From Diplosphaera chodatii (Eukaryota; Chlorophyta; Trebouxiophyceae; Prasiolales; Stichococcaceae), in contig JAALGY010000013.1 of the NCBI GenBank assembly GCA_032358165.1, positions 1 through 64,000 of the forward strand: a stretch of DNA of 64,000 nucleotides, given 5' to 3'. Shown here in pieces: positions 13,501 through 22,500 of this stretch; within the stretch, counting starts at the first letter, position 1; every line of letters starts with the position of its first letter. A program made the translations under genes and the position numbers. Below the pieces are notes generated by a model, which was given only the letters and a program-made list of their open reading frames with translations, was not told the DNA's origin and did not search any database.

Positions 13501-16500
13501 CACGCAGCTGTCATACGCTGCCGTCAACACAGCTGCAAACCAGCTGGCGCACTGGCTGGTGAGCAGAGGCGTGGCCACGGGCTGCGCAGTGGGCGTGTCG
13601 CTACCCAAGTGCCCGCAGCTGTACATTGCGCTGCTGGCGGTCATGAAGGCTGGTGGCTACTATGTGCCGCTGGACCCCGAGCTGCCCGCAGAGCGCGCCA
13701 CGTACATGCTCAACCAGACAGGCGTCAAGCTGCTGCTGGTCTCGGCGACAGCTGGCACAGCGGAGCTGCCAGATGTGCAAGTGGTCGTCATCGATCAGGG
13801 CTGGGAGCGCTTCCGGGATCAACCCATGAGCAACCTGCGGCCGCAGTCTGGGCCGACTGACCTTGCCTACTGCATCTTCACCTCTGGTTCCACTGGCCAG
13901 CCCAAGGTAAGCCAATTGGATCATGTGCGTGTGAGAACTGGAGAACCATCTATGCTTTGGATGTTCAGTGTAGCAGTGAGCCACCGAAGTCAAGGATTCA
14001 AGGAACCAAGGGATCTTGAATTGCCCTGCAGGGCGTGGAGGTGTGCCACGGCGGCGTGGTGAACCTGCTGCACTACTACAGCAACTCGACGGCACGCATC
14101 CCCCCTGGCTCCATGTTCTTCCAGACCATGCCGTTCATCTTCGATGGCAGTGTCATGGACATCTGGCTGCCGCTGAGCATGGGCTGCGGTATCGTGGCGG
14201 CACCGGCTGACGACATCAAGGACCCCGACATTGCGCGGCACCTGATCAAGCAGCACAACGTGGTGTTCCTGATGATAACACCTTCTCAGTTCCAGGTGTG
14301 CACATTCCTGATACCTGTTGCCTGTTGCAATGCTTATAATTCGGCAAGATGCCACATGCCGTGCATACCATCTCATCTGGTGATCCGATTGATGCAGGCA
14401 ATCATGGATACTTGCCAAGATCCTTCGGAGCTGGCTAGCCTGCGCAATCTGGCGCTGGGTGCAGAAGCCCTGCACCCTGCTACGTTGGCAAAGGCCCAGC
14501 ACATGGCACCGGCCGCCACAATCTTCAACTGCTATGGTGATTACATCCTCATGTTCAGATTTAAGCCAAAACTTGCGAGCCAATCAGCCATGAGATTGCA
14601 GCATCTGGCTCAGCAGCTGTGCAATGCCTTTCCTGAACAGAAGTCTGCCGACGCGCAGGCCCGACGGAGGCCAGCGTCATGGTGGCCACCTTCCCTTGCG
14701 CCCAGTATAGCGGCATAAACAGTGTGCCCATTGGGCGTCCCATCCACAACACACGGCTGTATGTGCTAGACCCGCGCTCACTGCAGCCCCTGCCGATTGG
14801 TGTACCTGGCGAGCTGTTCGCCAGTGGTGTGTGCGTCGCTCGTGGCTACGCTGGCCAGCCGCAGTTGACGGCAGAGCGCTTCCTGCCCAACCCCTTCAAG
14901 CAGCCGGGCGACATCTCAGCCTACGGTCGCATGTATCGGACTGGCGATGTAGTTGCCTGGATGCCTGATGGGAATCTGAGGTGAGACAGCATTTGGCATG
15001 TCATGTGCCATCAAGTCTGATGCTCTTCTGTTGTTCCTCCTGGCTGCAAGGCAGGCAGCACACTTCGTGCTGGCTATCTACCGATTTTGAGTGTAGTAGA
15101 CCGCAACATGAGCTGTGCTCTGTGCAGGTATGTCGGACGAGCTGACGCCCAAGTCAAGCTGAGAGGCTTCCGCCTGGAGCTGGGCGAAATCGAGGCAGTG
15201 GTGGCAGCTGTGCCTGGCGTCAGTGACGCTGTTGCTGCGCTGCAGGTATCACAAATATGATTTGTGCCTGATAATTTGCTGCGCTGCTGGCATACCATCC
15301 TCCAGACATTGTTACCTACTCAACTGTGCCTTCACCTGGCTCAGCTTTGCAACTTTGTTCTTGGAGTCGCAATGCTGCAAACCGAGTTTGTGCCCCTGTC
15401 TTGCAGGACCCCAGCACAGACAAGGCTGCACTGGTCATGAACGTGACGTGCAAGCCGGGCGCTGATGTGAACGTTGATGCGCTGCTGGCCGCGGCACGTG
15501 CCAAGCTGCCTGCCTACATGGTGCCCACCTCTGTCCGCATCTTGTCCCAGATGCCGCGGCTGCCAAATGGCAAGGTGGGGCTCGGCCTGCGTTCTCTTTT
15601 GTTGTACAGTACCTGGAACGCTGGTGGTTGCTGAGATGAAGAAGCACAGGTGCACCACCCATGCATGAAGCACAGGCGTCTGCACATCTGAGTCCGGAGT
15701 GCGGCCTGCAGATTGCTCGTCTGGCGCTGCCGCGGCACTCCATCGACATGGTGGATATGGGCGAGTATGTGGCGCCCATCAACCGCATCGAGCAGGTCAT
15801 TCAGGCAGCCTGGGAGGAGGTGCTGGCGGTTGAGCCGGGCTCCATCGGAACGCAAATGAGCTTCTTCGAGGTGCAGCTGCCCCTGCTTTTGACGGACACA
15901 GCCTTGCTGCTGCTCGCTGCAGCCCATCCAGACCAGTGACCCAGCAGACCAGCGCTGGTGCTCCTGTGTGTTCCCTTGTACGTGCCTGACACGTCTGTTG
16001 CCGTGACCTGCAGATCGGTGGCAACAGCCTGAAGGCTGGCATCGCCCTGTCGAAGGTCCGACAGATGCTCAACGCGCCTGAGATTCCAGGTGAGCCTCCA
16101 TAGGCATGCTGATGTAGTCGTACGACATACCATACATTGTGACGACTGCATGTGACTGACGGTCTGCTGCAAAGTCTGGTCTGAATCCACAGGCGCCTGG
16201 ATTTATGAGTACCAGAGCATCGCCTCGCTTGCCTCCAAGCTGGCGCTGAGCGGCCTGGTGCCGGATGAGGACGAGGAGATCATTCCGCCGCCGGAGCTGC
16301 CGCCGCCGCTGACGCCCACGTGGTGGTGCACGGCCGCGCAGGGCGCTGCGGTCTTTGTCTCCTGCGCCTTCGTCGTCTGGTTCCTGCTGGGCCTCCTGCT
16401 GAGCTGCCTGCAGATATACACCAGGCGAGCACCCGTCCCCGCATGCAACCCTGTCCGAGTCTGAGCAAGCATGCCCCATATAACACATGTGACGCATGAC

Positions 16501-19500
16501 TTGTAGCTCTGCTGCATAGTGTATTCGTCTGCCTTTCCACAGGTTCCCGGGGGCCAGGGGCGCCCCGGTGTTCTTGGTGGGCCTGCCCACCATCCTGCTG
16601 GTGGAGGTGATGCTGCTGACGCCCGTCTGCATCGCCACCAAGTGGCTGCTGATGGGCCGCTACCGGGAGGGCAACCACCCGCTGTGGGGCTCCATCTACC
16701 TGCGCTGGTGGATGGTGCGTCTCTCCCCTGATCGTGCTTGCAGTGGCATCGGCCAGTGGTCGCTTCTGGTAGTGATGTCAGCATGCATACAAAGTTCTGC
16801 AAGACGTCGACCCGGTGATCGAGTGCAAAGGGGTGTGTGTCTGCACCAGGTGCGGATGTTCACGAAGGTAGCAATGATCTTCGGCAGTGCCTGGTTCGCC
16901 GGGACCACAATCATGCCCCACATCTACCGTGCTTTCGGCGCCAAGATTGGGAAGAGGGTCACAATCCGGACTCTGGACCTTGCGGAGGCCGACCTCGTGG
17001 AGATTGGCGACGACTGCGTGATTGAGGTGTGCGGTCGCACCTCTCCCCGGCCTGCAACCATCTAGATTGCTGTCGGTGGACCTGGATAGCGTAAAATATG
17101 CTGCTGCTGGTGCAGGTCGGTGTGCGGCTGAACTCTGCTGAGCTCAGCGCCGCAGATGGCGGCGTGCTGTCAATGCGGAAGATTGTGATTGGAGCAGGCT
17201 GCCATCTTGGCATCGGCGCCATTATCGCACCTGGCACGGTAGATACCACAGCAGCTGCTTTGGCTCGTGTGCAGTCTGTATGTTTGTCATGTCAAACACT
17301 GTTGAACTTGCATTCAGCATCAGCTCTCATGTATCGTCGCTGCTCCAGGTGCAGGCTGCAATTATCATGATGTTCTGAGCTCAGGCTGAAATTTAGTGCT
17401 GCCCACTGCTATGATATCCACTGCAGGTCTTGCAGCCAGGAACGATCGTGCAGCCAGGGGGTGCTGTGCCGCAGCATGGTCCAAGCGTGCTGTCAGTCAA
17501 GGATGAGGGAGCCAGCCGGAAGGCTCCCAAGTGCGAATGCCCACCATCGATCCCTTGAAGGGCTGCCAAGTGCTGAGCTGTGCCTGCAGTGCGTGTCGGC
17601 ATCCAGGACATCTCTGAACGTTACCATGCAAACCTGCAAGCCTGCGACTGTGCAGGGCCCTGCCAGCTTGGCAGGCACTCGTTGCACTGGTCATAGCGGG
17701 GTACACCCAGCTGACCCTCCTGGGCGGCAGCATCCTCTTCTCCGGCTTCATCTTCGGCCTGATCTTCAACCGCTCAGTGGAAGCAGCGAGCCAGCGGGAG
17801 ACGGAACTGGTCCTCGACCTAGTCCTGCACACCTGCCTGCTGAACAGCGCATGGACTGACCCACGGGTGCGCACGTAGCTTTCTCTCCCAGCAACCATTC
17901 TGGTACCTGTGATTTGGCACATCAGTGCATTTCAGGCGGGTTCCCTGCGCTCTGCATCTCTATATGTTGCATGCTGATGCAAACAGTATGTGCCTTTATA
18001 TCTGCAGTACCAGATCTGCCGTATCGTCACCATCTCCGCCATCAAGACCATCGCCCTGAGCGTTGTGCTCATCACCACGGTGATGTGCATTGCGCCACGC
18101 TTGATGACGCTGACTGCCAAGGTGACTGTGTGCTGCTGAGTTTGTATCGTGCTTGCATTGCACCGTAAGTTCTTGTGCTCTTTCATCCAGTGTCTGTACA
18201 GATGCACAGACGAAGTGTATGAGCTCGCATGGCAGGGCACTCGTACCAACAGCTGCTTTTCACCTCTGCTGCAGTGGTTGCTGCTGAACAAGGTCCCAAC
18301 GGACCCCAAGGTTGCGCAGAAGCGCTGGCTGTGGGCGCTCCGGCAGCAGATCTTCGGAAACATCGCTGGCAGCCCATTGAACGGCCTCAGCGGCCTGCTG
18401 TGGGGTGAGTGCGTGTTGCATGTGCTTTGAGGTATTCCGGTAATGCCCTTCTATTAAGGCTTGCTTCAAGCTGGACACCCTACTTAACATGCTGGTGCGC
18501 TGCAGACGGCACCGTGGTGGTGTCCTGGTACTATCGGGCAATGGGTGCAAAGGTTGGCAAGGACACCTGGTTGCCCTCTGACCTGGATGTCGGCAACTAC
18601 GACAACCTGGTTATCGGAGCAAATGTGACGGTCGGCGGCGGGTGTTCTGTTGGGTCACCCTACATCGCGCCAGCAGGCATGGCGGTAAGCTGTCTACTTG
18701 CCAGCCGCTTGGCTCACCATGACCACTTCTGGTGCAATGTATGCCATGCGCAGCACAGCTGCAGGTTGCAGCATTGTGTGAGCATCACTCATCAACTTGC
18801 ATGCACTCTGTAAGCAGGATGTGTGGGCGGAGGTGCTCGAGTCCGCAGCAGAAGACGATGGGAAGCCAGCCACCGCTGTCATTATAGAGGTGAGTGGCAA
18901 ATGGACCCTGTGCAGGCGGACCTTAGAGTGCATTGTCCAGGGCATACTGAAAGTAGTAGCCCCTCGCTTATCCACAATGATGTGTGCAGGATGGCGTGCA
19001 CATGGGCCATGGGGTGCTGGTGTGCCAGGGGTCGCGCATCCACAGGGGCGCCATCCTGGGCGACATGACGGTGGCGGCTCCGGACCGCCAGTTCCCGGCG
19101 CACTCCGTGACGCAGGTGTGGCGGCCACACCACCTCCCTCCCCATGTTGACAGCAGACCTACCGAAACACCAGCAAAGTCGTTGCCATCGTTGCGATTGT
19201 TTTGTTGCCCCTAGCCTTATGATGGGCCTCCTCCCTCGAAACCCCAGACTGCCACATATAATTGGAACAGCCCCGTGTTAAAGGTGTGGCATGCTGTTTC
19301 GAGGACTGTGCCTGGTGGTCTGCCTGCAGGGCACGCTGCGGCTGAAGGAGGGCGAGGTGGAGGGCGACGAGGAGGCGCCTCAGGCACACTTCGAGTCCGT
19401 GGCGGCGGCCCGCCGGCGCAGCGTGCAGGCGATGCGCGGCGGCGGGTGGAGCGGGGAGCGGCGCGGCAGCGGCGCAGGCAGCGGCTCGGGCAGCGGCTCC

Positions 19501-22500
19501 GACAACAGCGGCCTGGCGCCGCTGGGCGGCGCGATCGTGCCCGGGGCGGTCGTGCCGTCCGTGATGCTGCCCCAGCGGCGGCCCATGATGGCCACGCCCT
19601 TCGAGGTGTGCATGTTGGGCTGCATGGACGACTCTTGGCTGTGTGGAAGCCTGTCGATGCAAGGGCCAGGGTGGCTGCATGGTTGGCCCTCAGCTGCCAG
19701 TTGAACAACACTCAGTATGCTGTTCATTTCTGCCTGCAGCTGGCAGCGCGGCAGATGGACTACGGACCGAGCGAAAACGTCAGGCGTCCCAGCAGGCTGT
19801 CGGTGGCGACGTTCGAGCGGCACAGCAGTGGGTCGCATGGCTTCCACCGAGGCAGCGCCATGAGCAGAGGTGCGACAACGCTGTCTGGCAGCCAAACATG
19901 CCCAGTCGTGCTACATCATTGATTTGCCGCGGGCGGTGCATGGGCATGGCAGCAGACTGCCGCAGCTGCCCTCCAGCACAAAATACATGTGTAATCAGGC
20001 AGGCAGAGCTGACTCCCCTGCTTACATATGACCCTGCTGGCCTGCAGGCAGCAGCGGCGACCTGGACGGCGGCCGTGGCACGCCCCTTGGGCAGCGACGC
20101 GTCAGCTTCCGTATGGATCCGCCGATGCACGGCGCCCTGGGGCCGCACCAGGGCAGCTCCATGGACAGGGCCGGCAGCGGCAACATGTATCGTGCCGGCA
20201 GCGGCAACGTCTACCATGGTGCAGGTGGCACGGGAAACAGCAACATGTACCGTACCGGCAGCGGCAACCTGCACCGTGCTGGCAGTGGCAACCTGTATCG
20301 CGCCGGCAGCGGCAGCGTGCACGGCGCTAACGCTGCGAGCCGCTTCCGCACCCCCAGCACGCCAAGGGGCGGGGCCGCGGGCTTGCCGTCGCGTGCCTCC
20401 GGGCTGCGCAACCAGGCCCCCGGCTTCGACAGCCACCAAGGTGCCCCAGGCGCTGCATGCTGCACTTGATAAACTTGCACAGTATATCTATCGAGCTATC
20501 ATCTGCTTGTCAAGACAGAGGTTGATGCATACTTGTAATCATCTTCCACAGGCAACCTGTCGCGCTTCAGCGGACAAAGTGCAGCAGTGACACTGCGTGA
20601 GAGGTGAGCTGTGTTGGGATTGCATGCACCCTTGAGAGGTACCACCTTGATGTCGTCATCTGCAGATCCTGTCAATCACGATCGGCTGGAGCGTGGGCTT
20701 GCAATGCACTTGTGCCAGATAAGGCAGCCTATCACATGACCCCCTTTTGCAGGTACACTGGCACGAAGAGTCCCGAAAAGAGTCCTTTGGACGCGTACAA
20801 GCGGCACTCAGGGAACTCTGGGCTCAGCCGCCAGTCGTCCGTGCACAGCTATGCCGCTGGCGGCTCCACATGGTCCAGCATGCGCCGCGCGAGCGGGCTG
20901 GACGGGCCCCTGGCCGTCTACGAAAGGTACGGAAGACGCCTGCAGGCCGTGTGATGCGCCTGGGTTGCACCCCCTGCCCTGTGTGCTCACCCCAAACAAC
21001 GGTTGCGGTTACGGTCCATCCTGCAGTGTTGCGTGACCGATGCCGACTGTGATGTGCTGTATGTGGCAGGAATGCGACGCCGCTGGGCACCCCAAGGGCC
21101 AGCGGCTTGGGCAGCCCCCGCCACAGTGGCTACAGCCGGCTGAGCGGCAACAGCCGCATGAGCCATGGTCCCAGCGGCAGCGTCAAGTCTGCCAGCCTGG
21201 CGCCGATCGCTGGCGGCATGGAAGACGTGCCGCTGGCACTGGCGGGCACCTGGTGGACGCGCTGGGGGTGCGTCTCCAGCTGCCCATGCGTCAGTGCTGT
21301 TCTGCTGCACATTCGTCCTTTTCACTGTAGTCAAGTCGGTCTCCAAACATGAGGCATTGAGCAGGAGCGCAAGAGTGGCTGCCAGCAGGCGGCCTCTGAT
21401 GCCTGAGACTGTTAGTGCATGAGCTGACCTTCGTCTTGCTTGCCACTGCAGGCACTCGATCACCCTGGTGGTCGTTCGCTATGTGCTGATCATGATCACG
21501 TCCTGCTTCACGCTCCTGCCGCTGGTGCTGGGCATCATGTGCGTGCTGATCATGGGCGGACCCGGCATCGCGATAGCAGGATTCGTCATTGCCATCCCAG
21601 TATCATTGGTACGAAGCTGGATTGACCTTTGTTATCAGGCTGACTCCATAAGCATGCTGCGGCTCTTTTGATGGAGTGCCAGTAGGTTCGTGTCAGGTCG
21701 CGTTCACATGGAAGGAGAATTCGTGGTGCTTGCATGCATATCGCTGTGTCGCATTGTGCAGGTGCTGAACGTGGCATACATGGCAGTCTTCACGCGCGTG
21801 CTGGGGCATTTCTTGAAGAGCAGCGTGCCTTTCTACTCCGCACGGTTCATGGTGCGCACCCGATGTCTGTGATGCTATTATTCTTATGTGTGCCAAGGTG
21901 GCAATTGAAGACCACGCTCCGGTCATCACCCAAACTTCTGGCACCGAATTCACGTTCAAGGTGCCACTACATGCTGTCCAGGTGTGGGAGATATCCACGA
22001 CCATCAGCAGCCTGGTCGGCGGCGGGCTGCTGCAGATGCTCGAGGGCTCGACTCTTGGGCTGTGGCACCTGCGGGCCATCGGGACCCGCGTCGGCGACGG
22101 CTCCTGCATCTTCGGTGGCTCCCGGTGCGCAGACTTATGAGCATGCCTGTATCAAGCTGCCTGATGAATGTCGAGAGTGGTTCTGCCAATCAGGGACGCA
22201 TAATGTGTAGCTTATATACGTGTCACGCCCTCTGGCCACAAGTCGAAGTCTTGGCAACCCGGTGTAGCCTGTTGGTGGTGATCTATGCTGTTTGGACCTA
22301 CATCTCATGAACTTCAAGGCGTGAACAGTTAGATGGATGCAGCCTCACGCCAGCACTACAAGCTACTGGCATATTGGCTCATGAACACTTGGCATGGCTG
22401 CGGTGCAGAGTGGAGACGATGGCCCTGACTATCGGCGAGGGCACCATCATTTCGGAGGGCGTCGTGCTGCAGGGCCACACCGTGGAGCGCCTCGCCGCCA

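Noticed and set aside
15871..16013. A possible stop of the NRPS after the FFE of T4
   Set aside because: Reading on gives a stop near 15937, but the next exon supplies IGGNSLKAG in frame, exactly as in T1, so this is an intron.
20022..20480. CRISPR-like direct repeats
   Set aside because: The 24-nt units have no unique spacers, vary in sequence and stay in the coding frame; this is a protein repeat in a nuclear exon.
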